Of a stretch of DNA of 64,000 nucleotides, positions 9,005 through 18,163 are shown one piece after another. The position numbers were made by a program, and so were the translations under genes. The stretch comes from UBA4636 sp963650915 (GTDB lineage Bacteria; Bacillota; Clostridia; Christensenellales; Borkfalkiaceae): assembly GCA_963650915.1 (NCBI GenBank), contig CAVJMJ010000002.1:87722-151721 (forward strand). Direction: 5' to 3'. The first letter of the stretch is position 1. Each line of letters starts with the position of its first letter. Under the pieces are notes generated by a model. The model was not told the DNA's origin and ran no database searches. It saw nothing but the letters and a program-made list of their open reading frames with translations.

Positions 9005-10432
9005 TTAGCAAACGTACTCCGATTTCTTTTGAGGTGCGTTTTCAAGTTCCTTACGCTTTTCTTCATAGCCTTGCCTTCCGAACATAGCATACGTTGCGTT
9101 TTTGCCTTCCTCTACGCCCGGTTGATTAAAGGTATCGATGCCTAACATTTCGCCCGCGTAAGCGGTGGCAAGTTCGAGCATAAACATAAATTCGCCAAGA
9201 GTGAATTCGTTAATTTCGGGAAGATAAATAGTGTTGTTTAATCTGTTTTTACGGCAAAGAGCGTATTCCGTCGCCTTCATCTCGGTCGCAATAAGTTCGT
9301 TCATACTGTGCCCGCACAAAAAGTTTACGTTGGGGAATTCTTCGCAACCGTTCGGAATAACCACGTTTTTACGATACTCGTCGACAGCGACGAATGTAAC
9401 GACTTTATCGAAAGGACCTTCGGTATAAAGTTGAACTTGACTGTGTTGGTCGGTTACGCCCAAAGATTTAACGGGAGTTTGACCCGCAAAAACCGTTTCT
9501 CCGTTCTTTTTAACGGCTTTGCCGAGACTTTCAGCCCAAAGTTGGCAATACCAGTCTGCCATATATCTTAAACCGTCGGCGTAAGGCATCATAACGGAAA
9601 TGTTTTTACCCTTCTTCATCGCAACGTATTGCAAAAGAGCAAAAGCCATGGCGGGATTCTTTTTATAATCGGGTTTATTGCAAACTTTGTCCATATACGC
9701 CGCGCCCTTTAACATAGACTTAACGTTAACGCCTAAAACCGCCGCGGGGAAAAGCCCTACGGGGCAAAGTTCGGAAAATCTTCCACCGACGCTATCGGGT
9801 ATAAACAAGGTTTTAAGCCCTTCCGTTTTTGCGATTTTTATAAGGTTACCGCTGTTTTTGGAAGTCGTTGCTATAACGTGATTTTTAGCGTCGTCACCAA
9901 ATTTTTCTTTGAGCATATTCCAAACGATCAAATATTGCGACATCGTTTCGCTCGTGGAACCGCTCTTGGTTATAACGTTGAACATCGTTTTTTCGGGCTC
10001 GATTACATCGAAAAGAGCCGACATTCTTTCGGGGTCAACGTTGTCTTCAACGTAAAATTTAGGACCTCCGCGTTTTCTTTCGGGCAAATCGTTATAATGT
10101 AAATGCTTTAACGCCTGGAAAACCGCTATGGGACCCAATGCGCTTCCGCCGATACCTAAAACGACGAAATATTTAAAATTCTTTCTAACGTCTTTTGCCG
10201 TTTGCAAAATGTCTTCTACGACTTCTGTTTGATTGTACGGAAGTTCAGTCCAACCCATCATGCCCGTTCCGCGGTTTTTGTTGACTTCATCGAAAGAAGT
10301 CTTGCAAAGGTCGGAATATTTCTTTAATTCACATGCGGTAAAGCCTTCTTTTTCACCAACAAATTCGCTCATCATGTTATTGTAATCGAATCTAACGCGA
10401 AGTTGTTCGTTGGTTTTTCTCTTTTCTGCCAT
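9005..10432 (-). CDS. pgi: Glucose-6-phosphate isomerase
   Basis: Interconverts glucose-6-phosphate and fructose-6-phosphate in glycolysis. The 475-aa sequence has the PGI sugar-phosphate site (GIGGSALGPIAVFQAL), the SIS-type loop (VITKSGSTSETM) and the family signature GLRYMADWYCQLWAESLGK. TDQHSQVQLYTEGP and the C-terminal segment FNQPGVEEGK carry catalytic-region residues. It starts 4 nt after the upstream isomerase-like gene, so the two form an operon. Directly after the stop, 12 bases of the coding end (GAGTACGTTTGC) are repeated, a small local duplication. Confidence 0.96.
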   Translation of the reverse strand: MAEKRKTNEQLRVRFDYNNMMSEFVGEKEGFTACELKKYSDLCKTSFDEVNKNRGTGMMGWTELPYNQTEVVEDILQTAKDVRKNFKYFVVLGIGGSALGPIAVFQALKHLHYNDLPERKRGGPKFYVEDNVDPERMSALFDVIEPEKTMFNVITKSGSTSETMSQYLIVWNMLKEKFGDDAKNHVIATTSKNSGNLIKIAKTEGLKTLFIPDSVGGRFSELCPVGLFPAAVLGVNVKSMLKGAAYMDKVCNKPDYKKNPAMAFALLQYVAMKKGKNISVMMPYADGLRYMADWYCQLWAESLGKAVKKNGETVFAGQTPVKSLGVTDQHSQVQLYTEGPFDKVVTFVAVDEYRKNVVIPNGCEEFPNVNFLCGHSMNELIATEMKATEYALCRKNRLNNTIYLPEINEFTLGEFMFMLELATAYAGEMLGIDTFNQPGVEEGKNATYAMFGRQGYEEKRKELENAPQKKSEYVC

Positions 10433-10436
10433 TTAT

Positions 10437-11222
10437 TTATCCTCTTTTAATAAAATTTCTTACATAGTTAAGCGACTCGCCGAGTTCGTCGATATCTCGG
10501 TAACTGTCTTTATATACTTCGATAAGTATTGCCCCGTTAAAATCTATTGCGACGAGTTCGTTTATCAATTTTTCAAAATCGAACAAGCCTTTCCCGGGTA
10601 GCACTATCTTACCGTTTTCATCGTAATCGGAAATGTGCACGGTATTTAAACGAGGAGCCATTTCGTTAAGGTAACCGTGATAATCGTAACCTGACAATCT
10701 TGCCTGTTTGATATCGAGGCAAGCCCTTAAATTAGGTGCGTACGGCATAAGTTTTTCAAAATAACCGACTTGGTTATACATCGCCCATTCAACGTTTTCA
10801 AGGCAAACGGCAACGCCGTAACGTTTAGACAAATCGTCGAGTTTGTTAAAATAATCGCCTGTTTGTTCATAGTTGGAAAAATTCGCGCGTTTAATTCTTA
10901 TTCTGCCGTGAAAGGTATTGTTTTTAGCCTCTAAAATTTTTGCACACTTTAAAACGTCCTCAAAAATTTTAATCGCGTCGTTATACGAACGATCGTTAGA
11001 AGAAAACAACTGCGGTTCGTAATGGGTGTTTAGGGTATGAACCGAATGTACTTTTAAATTACCGAGACGGGATTTTAAAAGTTTTGCGTAATCCTCTTTG
11101 TACTCGCAAAAAGACTCCAAAAATATCTCGACTACGCCCGCACCGATTTTATCCAAAGTAAGTAAAGCGTCTTCGTTATATTCACGACCGAAAAGCGACG
11201 CAGTAGATACTCCAACTTTCAT
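10437..11222 (-). CDS. Sugar phosphate isomerase/epimerase-like TIM barrel
   Basis: A 261-aa protein of the xylose-isomerase-like/AP-endonuclease-2 barrel family, which includes sugar isomerases, epimerases and endonuclease IV. Visible features are the N-terminal strand MKVGVSTASLFG, VCLENVEWAMYN (metal-ligand Glu), LRACLDIKQARLSG (Asp) with VHISDYDENGKIVLPGKG (His and Asp), and ILIEVYKDSY (Glu) near the end. All positions expected for a divalent-metal site are present. The substrate is not identifiable. Coupling to pgi (4-nt gap) suggests sugar-phosphate metabolism. A GGTGAT ribosome binding site precedes the ATG. Confidence 0.8.
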   Translation of the reverse strand: MKVGVSTASLFGREYNEDALLTLDKIGAGVVEIFLESFCEYKEDYAKLLKSRLGNLKVHSVHTLNTHYEPQLFSSNDRSYNDAIKIFEDVLKCAKILEAKNNTFHGRIRIKRANFSNYEQTGDYFNKLDDLSKRYGVAVCLENVEWAMYNQVGYFEKLMPYAPNLRACLDIKQARLSGYDYHGYLNEMAPRLNTVHISDYDENGKIVLPGKGLFDFEKLINELVAIDFNGAILIEVYKDSYRDIDELGESLNYVRNFIKRG

Positions 11223-11295
11223 AATATCACCAAAAATTCTGCTGTTTATCTAATATTTTAAGAATTATTATGACAATCGAAATTGTCTTTTTCTT

Positions 11296-11328
11296 ACTTT
11301 TCGGGCTACCGAAGGTAGCCCGAAAAGT
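11296..11328 (-). terminator. Perfect 15-bp hairpin after hpf
   Basis: ACTTTTCGGGCTACC, loop GAA, GGTAGCCCGAAAAGT is a perfect inverted repeat between hpf and the isomerase gene. The T-rich tail is better on the plus strand (CTTTTAATATTT) than on the minus strand. I read it as the end of the mcsA-mcsB-clpC-hpf transcription region, possibly working in both directions. Confidence 0.6.
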
Positions 11329-11448
11329 CTTTTAATATTTAAATTTTATTTATTGAAAATATTTAATTTTATTTGAAAAATCTATTTAATCAACGTTAAA
11401 CAAATCTAACTTTCCATATAAATTTTTAACCGTTAGGTCAATAAAAAT

Positions 11449-11973
11449 CTATTTGACGATCGGATCGATTAAGCCGATATTTCCGTCGTCTCTTAAATAC
11501 AAAACTTTCGTTTTATCGTTATCTTTATCGTAGAAAACGAAGAAACTATGTCCGCTCAATTCAAACTCTTCTATAGCCTCGTCTATGGACATGGGCATGA
11601 GTTCGAACTGTTTGGTTTTAACAAGTTTAAAGTCGTTTTCGTCTTGTTCTTCATAGATTCTGTCTTTTAAGTAAGCACCTTGACGAAGTTTTGATTCGAG
11701 TTTTGAACGATACTTGTAAATTTGACGCTCGATTTTAGGCAAAACGATATCAATGGTATCGTAAAAATTATCGCCCTTTGCTTCGGCGCGTATGAACGAA
11801 CCTTTATAATTTATTGAAAGTTCCATTTTGCATTCGCGTTTTTCTTGTTTAAGATAAATTTTGCAAACGGAATCTTCGTCGAAATACTTATCCAATTTAG
11901 CGACTTTTTTCTCTAAAACTTCGCTCAGTTGGTCTTTTACCTGATAGTTTTTAGCAACAATTTCAATTTTCAT
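11449..11973 (-). CDS. hpf: Ribosome hibernation promoting factor, long form
   Basis: Binds the 30S subunit and dimerises ribosomes into inactive 100S particles under stress or in stationary phase. The 174-aa length with both an N-terminal S30AE domain (residues 1 to about 100) and a C-terminal dimerisation domain (FELMPMSIDEAIEEFELSGHSFFVFYDKDNDKTKVLYLRDDGNIGLIDP) identifies the long form typical of Bacillota. It follows clpC by 27 nt in the same direction, with its own GGAGAT ribosome binding site. The placement joins ribosome hibernation to the Clp stress operon. Confidence 0.95.
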   Translation of the reverse strand: MKIEIVAKNYQVKDQLSEVLEKKVAKLDKYFDEDSVCKIYLKQEKRECKMELSINYKGSFIRAEAKGDNFYDTIDIVLPKIERQIYKYRSKLESKLRQGAYLKDRIYEEQDENDFKLVKTKQFELMPMSIDEAIEEFELSGHSFFVFYDKDNDKTKVLYLRDDGNIGLIDPIVK

Positions 11974-12000
11974 AATGAATCTCCTTTATGTTTAATTAAG

Positions 12001-14493
12001 TCAAGCATCGATTAAAAAGTCTATTTGACCTTCGTCGTCGATTACTTTGACCGTTTGTTCCGACATTAAATCACCTTTAATGATCATATCGGAAAGCGGT
12101 GTTTCGACAAGTGAGGTAATCGCGCGTTTAAGCGGTCTTGCCCCGTATTCTTTGTCGTAACCCTTGTTTAATATTAAACGCTTTGCTTCGTCCGTAACTA
12201 TTAAACGAACATTCATAGAAGCCATCCTCTTTTTTAAAGCGTCGAGTTGTAAGTCGCAAATTTTTCCGCATTCCTCTATGGATAATTTACGGAAAACGAC
12301 TATTTCGTCGATACGATTCAAAAATTCGGGGCGGAATCTACGTTTAAGTGCATCGTAAATTTTGTCTTTTTCGTCGTCATCTTCGGCGGCATTATCGCCG
12401 AAACCGATTTTATTAGCGGGCTTAACGTTCGACGCTCCCTCGTTTGAAGTCATGATTATTATGGTATTTTTAAAATCGACCGTTCTGCCTTTACTGTCGG
12501 TAAGCCTTCCGTCGTCGAGGATTTGAAGCATTATATTGAATACGTCGGGATGAGTCTTTTCTATTTCGTCGAATAATATAACCGAATACGGCTTCATTCT
12601 TACTTTACCCGTAAGTTGACCTTCCTCGTCGTAACCGACGTACCCCGGGGGCGCGCCGATAAGCTTGGCAACGCTTACCTTTTCCATATATTCGCTCATA
12701 TCGATACGAATAAGTGCATTTTCGTCTCCGAAAATCGCTTCGGCAAGTGCCTTACTCAGTTCGGTTTTACCTACGCCCGTAGGACCGACGAATATGAAAG
12801 AACCGATTGGTCTTTTAGGATCCTTTATAACGGTAACCGAACGCCTTATCGCCCTCGATACCGCTTTAACCGCTTGATCTTGACCGATAACACGCTTATG
12901 AAGAATGCTTTCGAAATTCATGAGTTTTTGCGACTCGCTTTCGGTAAGTTTTGAAACGGGTATTCCCGTTTGCTCACTTATTACTTTAGCTACGCTCTCT
13001 TCGTCGATATAAGGGTTATCGTGATTTTTTTTGCGTATATCCGCGCGTTTTATCTCGGATATTTCGGCTTTCAAAGCGTTGATTTTTTCATCCAAATCTC
13101 GATAATCGTCGCCCTTTGAAAAGGAATAATTTCTGTCTATTAAAAGTTCTTTGAGCTGGCGTTCCTTTTCAACAACGGTTTCGGGAGGCGTGTCGATAAG
13201 AAGTCTTTCCTTTGCAGCCGCCTCATCGATTAAATCGATGGCTTTATCGGGTAAAAACCTGTTCGTTATATATCTCTCGGACATAGAAACGGCGGCTTTT
13301 ATCGCGGAATCGGTAATTTCTATACCGTGGTGAGCCTCGAATTTATCGCGAAGCCCTTTAAGAATTTCGACACAATCGTCGATTTTGGGAGGATCTACTT
13401 TAACGATTAAGAACCGTCTTTCGAGTGCGGGATCTTTTTCGATGTATTTGTTATATTCTCCGATCGTCGTCGCACCTATAACCTGCAATTCGCCTCTTGC
13501 GAGATTGGGTTTTAAAATATCTGCCGCGGCGTAAGAACTAAGCCCCGACAAAATCGTGTGAATTTCGTCTATGAACAATATAATTCCGTTATCTTTCGCA
13601 AAATTGATTGCCGATTTAAAACGTTCTTCAAACTCACCGCGAAATTTTGCACCCGCAACTATTCCGTTTAAATCAAGGGAAAATACCGTTTTGTTTTTTA
13701 GCGTTACGGGAACGTCGCCTTTTGCTATTTTAATTGCCAAGCCTTCGATGACCGCCGTTTTACCGACGCCCGGTTCACCTATTAAGAGCGGATTTGATTT
13801 AATTCTTCTCGAAAGGGTTTCGATAACGCGTTTAATCTCCTGATCTCTTCCGATAACGGGATCGAGTTTATTCAATCTCGCCATTTCGGTAAGATCTACC
13901 CCGAATGAACTTAACTCTTTAAGATCTTCCGAGGTTTTGTTATCTTCATCGTTTTCGCTATAAGATGTCGTTTTTTTGAAAGTACGCGTATCACCGCTAA
14001 TCTGTCCGAATTTTAAAGGTTTGTCGTCGCTAACCCTTTCGGGGCGTTTTCTTAAATCGTTTACGAGATTCTTTGCTTCCGCCAAAAGCAAATTGTAATT
14101 ACTTACTATAGAATCGATGATGATAGCCGCGTAACTTTCCGGCGTAGACAATATTGCCAAAAACAAATGTTCGGGCGCAATAAAATCACATCCCGACGAG
14201 ATGGCAATTTGTTCGGAATAATCTATCGTAACTTTAGTCCTCGCCGTATAGCCTTCCCTTAAATATTTGGGATCTACTACGTCTTTTACTTTCGGATAGT
14301 ATGACGAAGGCGTAACTCCGAATGATTCGAGGGTATCCGAAATTTTACCGCAACCTTTAAGCATTGCCGCAATTATAAATTCGGTCGAAACGTATTTAAC
14401 ACCAAAACGATCGGCTACTCCTTTCGCATCTTTAAGAATCTGAACGTATTTAGTTGTCGGACCGAAACTAAGTCCGTTTTCGATACTATCCAT
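12001..14493 (-). CDS. clpC: ATP-dependent Clp protease ATP-binding subunit ClpC
   Basis: Hexameric AAA+ unfoldase that feeds proteins, including arginine-phosphorylated ones, to ClpP. The 830-aa protein has an N-terminal repeat domain (residues 1 to about 150), the first AAA module (Walker A GEPGVGKT, Walker B LFIDEIHT), a ClpC-type middle domain (about 410-480) and the second AAA module (GPTGVGKT, ILFDEIEKTHPDVFNIMLQ). The C-terminal D2 region is VLDDGRLTDSKG-like. It lies 12 nt after mcsB in the mcsA-mcsB-clpC operon. The start is preceded only by a weak AAGG, so translation may be coupled to mcsB. Confidence 0.96.
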   Translation of the reverse strand: MDSIENGLSFGPTTKYVQILKDAKGVADRFGVKYVSTEFIIAAMLKGCGKISDTLESFGVTPSSYYPKVKDVVDPKYLREGYTARTKVTIDYSEQIAISSGCDFIAPEHLFLAILSTPESYAAIIIDSIVSNYNLLLAEAKNLVNDLRKRPERVSDDKPLKFGQISGDTRTFKKTTSYSENDEDNKTSEDLKELSSFGVDLTEMARLNKLDPVIGRDQEIKRVIETLSRRIKSNPLLIGEPGVGKTAVIEGLAIKIAKGDVPVTLKNKTVFSLDLNGIVAGAKFRGEFEERFKSAINFAKDNGIILFIDEIHTILSGLSSYAAADILKPNLARGELQVIGATTIGEYNKYIEKDPALERRFLIVKVDPPKIDDCVEILKGLRDKFEAHHGIEITDSAIKAAVSMSERYITNRFLPDKAIDLIDEAAAKERLLIDTPPETVVEKERQLKELLIDRNYSFSKGDDYRDLDEKINALKAEISEIKRADIRKKNHDNPYIDEESVAKVISEQTGIPVSKLTESESQKLMNFESILHKRVIGQDQAVKAVSRAIRRSVTVIKDPKRPIGSFIFVGPTGVGKTELSKALAEAIFGDENALIRIDMSEYMEKVSVAKLIGAPPGYVGYDEEGQLTGKVRMKPYSVILFDEIEKTHPDVFNIMLQILDDGRLTDSKGRTVDFKNTIIIMTSNEGASNVKPANKIGFGDNAAEDDDEKDKIYDALKRRFRPEFLNRIDEIVVFRKLSIEECGKICDLQLDALKKRMASMNVRLIVTDEAKRLILNKGYDKEYGARPLKRAITSLVETPLSDMIIKGDLMSEQTVKVIDDEGQIDFLIDA

Positions 14494-14505
14494 ACAATTA
14501 TTGCC

Positions 14506-15495
14506 TTATACTTCTCGAATATTGAGAGAACGAAGTGCGTTTTTAACAAAAATCGCTCTTTTCTCGTCAAGAGTTTCCGATGCTATGTTATCGTTCAATG
14601 AAAGTGTATTAGGTCTTGCCGTTACCGTAAGATCGTCTATTGCAAAACTATTGTCGCAAGATAAAATTCCGAGCGAAATGCCGGTTTTTACCCGTGCGAT
14701 GAGTTCGCCGAATTCGTCGTAAGGAAGTATAGCCGAATGAGTTAAAATGCCGAGCGCCCTTAACGATTCGTCCTTGGTTTTTAAGGGATTTACCAAGTAC
14801 TCCCTCCGTCTTTCTTTATTTTCTTCCTCTAAAATCGTTTGAGTAAAATTTTTGACGTTGTCGATTATCGATTTTACGCTGTCAATCGTGACTGAATTAC
14901 TGATTTGATAATAATATCCTTCGGATAAACTGCCCTCGCCGAAAGCCCCTCTTATGGTTATCCCCTTTTCGTAGGCAAGCATTGCGAAGTCGGATAATCT
15001 TTGCGACTTAGTAAGTGCCGGTAAAAACGCCATAACCGAGGCACGCATTCCCGTTCCCAAATTAGTGGGACAAGCAGTATAATAGAAACCCGACTTAGCG
15101 GAAAACCTTAGGTTTGAACCCAGTATTTTATCGAGTTGACTTATCCTCGAATACGCCCCGTCGAGATCGAAACCCTTAACCATGCACTGTTCGCGCAAAT
15201 GGTCTTCCTCGTTTATCATTACCGACAACAAGCCGTCTTTTGAAAGAGAAAGAGCACCGTAAGGAGAATTTATAAGATTTTTCGATACTATGTACCTCTC
15301 CGTAAAGGAAAGTTTTTCCACATCGGTTAAGGCACTCATATTATAACTTTCAAAACCGATCTTCTTTAAAACGCAATTACACATATAGGTAATTCGTTTT
15401 TCGTCGTCGGTACCTCGTATCATTACGGGAAAATCAAAATCCTGAAGGTTACGAGCCAAACGTATCCTCGATGAAATTACTACGTCGGTATTCAT
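14506..15495 (-). CDS. mcsB: Protein-arginine kinase McsB
   Basis: Phosphorylates arginine side chains of misfolded proteins, marking them for ClpCP. The 329-aa sequence begins VVISSRIRLARNLQDFDFP, the phosphagen-kinase-like ATP-binding start, and contains CPTNLGTGMRASVMAFLP, the catalytic cysteine loop typical of McsB. It is about 30 residues shorter than the B. subtilis protein. The C-terminal RDxxRA motif, known in McsB as a phosphoarginine docking pocket, reads LDEKRA here, so its first arginine is absent. It starts 4 nt after mcsA. The gene for its likely opposing phosphatase (ywlE type) is 2.7 kb upstream. Confidence 0.94.
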   Translation of the reverse strand: MNTDVVISSRIRLARNLQDFDFPVMIRGTDDEKRITYMCNCVLKKIGFESYNMSALTDVEKLSFTERYIVSKNLINSPYGALSLSKDGLLSVMINEEDHLREQCMVKGFDLDGAYSRISQLDKILGSNLRFSAKSGFYYTACPTNLGTGMRASVMAFLPALTKSQRLSDFAMLAYEKGITIRGAFGEGSLSEGYYYQISNSVTIDSVKSIIDNVKNFTQTILEEENKERRREYLVNPLKTKDESLRALGILTHSAILPYDEFGELIARVKTGISLGILSCDNSFAIDDLTVTARPNTLSLNDNIASETLDEKRAIFVKNALRSLNIREV

Positions 15496-15499
15496 AAAA

Positions 15500-15790
15500 C
15501 TAATCCCTTCTTTGAACGTTGTCTATAAGTGGTTTAAGTTCGGCAGAGAATTCGACGTAACAGTGGGGACACCCGACAATCATCGTATTGAGAATTTCAC
15601 CGAGCGTTCTTCCGCAACGGCGACACTTTCTCAAAAGATCGGTATAAAAAACGGCGTAAAATTGTTCTGCGTCGTAGTTTAAAGCAATATGCATGCAAGA
15701 AGGACAAACCATGCCTTGTGACTTAAACGCCCCGAAATATCTAACGACTTCTTCAGTTGCTTCGTTTTTATGACATATCGGACAAATCAT
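15500..15790 (-). CDS. mcsA: Short McsA-like zinc-finger protein
   Basis: McsA activates the McsB kinase. This 96-aa version has four CxxC pairs (CPIC, CPSC, CRRC, CPHC), giving the two zinc modules expected of McsA. It stops before the C-terminal UVR coiled-coil that family members of about 170-185 aa carry. It is the first gene of the mcsA-mcsB-clpC operon, where ctsR would normally precede it, and no ctsR is present here. The position next to mcsB makes the assignment firm despite the truncation. The stop is followed within 4 nt by the mcsB ATG and no frameshift was seen. Confidence 0.85.
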   Translation of the reverse strand: MICPICHKNEATEEVVRYFGAFKSQGMVCPSCMHIALNYDAEQFYAVFYTDLLRKCRRCGRTLGEILNTMIVGCPHCYVEFSAELKPLIDNVQRRD

Positions 15791-15812
15791 ATAATACTCC
15801 GTACTTTTCTCT

Positions 15813-15847
15813 TGATATAATTATATCATTTTTTAGAAAAAAGTAAA
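15813..15847 (-). promoter_or_regulatory. Promoter of mcsA-mcsB-clpC with overlapping palindrome
   Basis: On the minus strand: TTTACT (15842-15847), 16 bp, TATAAT (15820-15825). The -10 box lies inside a perfect 16-bp palindrome, TGATATAATTATATCA (15813-15828), which also covers the expected start of transcription. No CtsR-type direct heptamer repeat was seen, so the palindrome is a candidate operator for another repressor, or chance in AT-rich DNA. Confidence 0.7.
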
Positions 15848-15965
15848 TACCTATTTATGTATTTTTTAGTTATTTTTACCGTTTTTTTACTTGTTTTTCA
15901 ACCTATACGCAAATTAAACCGTTTATATAGGCGCAAAAAATCGTAAACAGGTTAAAATATAAAAA

Positions 15966-15990
15966 TTATCCGTCGCGACGCGACGGATAA
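15966..15990 (-). terminator. Terminator of galU
   Basis: TTATCCGTCGC, loop GAC, GCGACGGATAA forms a perfect 11-bp stem. On the minus strand it is followed by TTTTTATATTTT, 26 nt after the galU stop. Confidence 0.85.
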
Positions 15991-16016
15991 ACGATTGGTT
16001 TTTAATTAATTTTTTA

Positions 16017-16889
16017 TTAGTCTTTAACTAAATCTTTAAGATAAGCCTTAAAGGAATCTTTAAGTTTTTCGTCTCTAAGACCGTACTCTACGTTTGCTTT
16101 CAGGAAGCCGAGCCTGTCGCCCATGTCGTAGCGAATACCTTCGAATTCGTAAGCGTAAGCACCTTCCGACCTTGCTTCGATATCGAGTGCGTCGGTAAAT
16201 TGATACTCGTTGTTAGCACCCGGTTTAAGATCACGCATAATGTCGACCATCGAAGGAGAACAAACGTATCTGCCGAGTGGCGAAATGTCGCTTTTAACGA
16301 GTTCGATAGGAGGTTTTTCGGTAATGGTGGTAACGTGATATTCCCTACCTTCGTTACTGTCGTATTCGACAGATGCGTACTTAGGAACGTCTTCGTGAGG
16401 AACGGTTTTAACGCCGATAACCGTTTTGCCGTATTTATCGTACATATCGATAAGTTGCTTTAAAACCGGCTTTTCCTCGTTATACATGACGTCGTCGCCG
16501 AATAAAACGGCAAAAGGCTTGCCCTTTATGTATTCTTCGGCAGCCATGATGGCGTCTGCCGTTCCGCGCTGAGTCTTTTGAACGACGAAGTGAACCTTTG
16601 CAATGTTTTCGGGGTATTTTATAGAATTCAGATAGTCGATTTTATTGCTCTTTTTTAAGACCTCTTCGAGAGCGGGGCAGGGTTTAAAGTGATCCTCGAT
16701 AATCTCTTTTTTATGCCCGACGACAAAAACTATTTCTTCTATTCCGCTTTTAGCCGCTTCTTCGGCAATAATCTCTATAGCCGGTCTGTTGATGATGGGA
16801 AGCATGGGCTTGGGAACAGCCTTGGTGTATGGCAAAAATCTCGTTCCGTAACCTGCCACGGGAATTACGGCAATTTTAACTTCTTGCAT
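16017..16889 (-). CDS. galU: UTP-glucose-1-phosphate uridylyltransferase
   Basis: Makes UDP-glucose for cell-wall glycans, glycolipids and the Leloir pathway. The 290-aa protein has the nucleotidyltransferase start (VIPVAGYGTRFLPYTKAVPKPMLPI), the VQKTQRGTADAIMAAEEYI segment, the metal-binding LFGDDVMYNE, and EKP and GRYVCSPSMVDI further on. Length is normal for bacterial GalU. The ATG is preceded by TTAGGAG. A terminator follows directly. Confidence 0.96.
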   Translation of the reverse strand: MQEVKIAVIPVAGYGTRFLPYTKAVPKPMLPIINRPAIEIIAEEAAKSGIEEIVFVVGHKKEIIEDHFKPCPALEEVLKKSNKIDYLNSIKYPENIAKVHFVVQKTQRGTADAIMAAEEYIKGKPFAVLFGDDVMYNEEKPVLKQLIDMYDKYGKTVIGVKTVPHEDVPKYASVEYDSNEGREYHVTTITEKPPIELVKSDISPLGRYVCSPSMVDIMRDLKPGANNEYQFTDALDIEARSEGAYAYEFEGIRYDMGDRLGFLKANVEYGLRDEKLKDSFKAYLKDLVKD

Positions 16890-16952
16890 ATATGTACTCC
16901 TAATATATAAAAAATTTACAAAAATTAATTAACGAAGCGTTTAAACGAGTAA

Positions 16953-17582
16953 TTATTTGGTACCGAAAAGTCTGTCACCAGCATCGCCGAGCCCGGGGAT
17001 AATGTAAGCGTTTTCGTTAAGCCTTTGGTCTAACGCCGCAACGTAAATATCGACGTCGGGATGGGCTTCTTGCATTGCTTTAACGCCTTCCGGCGCAGCA
17101 ATAAGGCACATAAGTTTTATATCCTTGCATCCCCTATCCTTTATGAATTTTACCGCAGCGATGGCACTACCGCCGGTTGCAAGCATAGGGTCGACTACTA
17201 TAATTCGTCTTTCGGTTGCGTCTTGGGGTAGTTTACAATAATACTCGACGGGTTTGTGCGTTACGGGATCTCTGTATAAGCCGATATGACCTACTTTGGC
17301 GTTCGGAACAAGCCTCGTTATGCCGTTAACCATACCGAGCCCCGCCCTTAAAATGGGAACGACGCCTAACGCCCTACCCGATATTTCGTAACCGACGGTT
17401 TCGGTTATAGGGGTTTGAATGGTGATTTCCTGCAACTTTAAATCACGGGTAACTTCGTAAGCCATAAGCATGGAAATTTCATCGGCTAATTCTCTGAAAT
17501 CTTTAGTACTTGTGTCTTCTTTTCTCATTTTTGTTATCTTGTGTTTGATAAGCGGGTGATCGACAATGATTAAATTACTCAT
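16953..17582 (-). CDS. upp: Uracil phosphoribosyltransferase
   Basis: Salvages uracil to UMP using PRPP. The PRPP-binding loop is VVDPMLATGGSA; the uracil-binding C-terminus is YIIPGLGDAGDRLFGTK. I start it at 17582 (MSNLIIVDHPLIKHKI, 209 aa, the usual length), with AAGGAG 6 nt upstream. A longer in-frame start at 17621 would translate through that ribosome binding site and add 13 unconserved residues. It lies 54 nt after rpiB in the same direction, an arrangement related to the ywl-rpiB-glyA-upp region of B. subtilis, here without glyA. Confidence 0.95.
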   Translation of the reverse strand: MSNLIIVDHPLIKHKITKMRKEDTSTKDFRELADEISMLMAYEVTRDLKLQEITIQTPITETVGYEISGRALGVVPILRAGLGMVNGITRLVPNAKVGHIGLYRDPVTHKPVEYYCKLPQDATERRIIVVDPMLATGGSAIAAVKFIKDRGCKDIKLMCLIAAPEGVKAMQEAHPDVDIYVAALDQRLNENAYIIPGLGDAGDRLFGTK

Positions 17583-17636
17583 ATTGTCTCCTTGTAAAAT
17601 TTTATTATGATAAAAAATCAATCAAAATCAAATATT

Positions 17637-18086
17637 TTAATATTGCGAATTTTCAACGTTTGTGATTTTCGCAATTCTTCTCATATGTTTTTCTCCGTTG
17701 GAAAACGGTGTAGATAAAAATATATCGATAAGTTTTTCCATCTTGTCTACAGAAATCACTCGAGCACCGAGCGCAAGAACGTTAGCGTCGTTATGTTCCC
17801 TTGTCATTTGAGTAGAAAATTCATCCGAACAATTTGCACAACGTATACCCTTTACTTTATTTGCGCAAATAGCCATGCCGATACCGGTACCGCAAATCAA
17901 AATACCGAAATTAACGCGTTTAGAAGCCACTTCTTCCGCACATTTCAAAGCATAATCGGGGTAATCGCAAGAATCCGACGAATTAGTACCGAGGTTTATA
18001 ACTTCATAACCTTTACCCTTAAGATACTCGATTATTTGCTGTTTGGCAACAAAGCCTGCGTGATCCGATGCAATAGCAATTTTCAT
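17637..18086 (-). CDS. rpiB: Ribose-5-phosphate isomerase B
   Basis: Interconverts ribose-5-phosphate and ribulose-5-phosphate, supplying pentose for the PRPP used by the next gene, upp. The 149-aa protein has the RpiB/LacAB start (IAIASDHAGFVAKQ), the active-site cysteine context (LICGTGIGMAICANKVKGIRCANCSDEF) and the HNDANVLALGARV motif. Length and motifs fit RpiB better than LacA or LacB of galactose-6-phosphate isomerase, which work as pairs. Confidence 0.93.
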   Translation of the reverse strand: MKIAIASDHAGFVAKQQIIEYLKGKGYEVINLGTNSSDSCDYPDYALKCAEEVASKRVNFGILICGTGIGMAICANKVKGIRCANCSDEFSTQMTREHNDANVLALGARVISVDKMEKLIDIFLSTPFSNGEKHMRRIAKITNVENSQY

Positions 18087-18163
18087 TTTATCACCTATTA
18101 CGGCAAAATTTGCAGTTATAACAAAATTTGCCGTTAGAATATATTTTTGTTATGTTTAATGTT

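Noticed and set aside
15791..15960. CtsR operator upstream of mcsA
   Set aside because: No convincing pair of GGTCAAA-type heptamers; only a loose AT-rich resemblance was seen.
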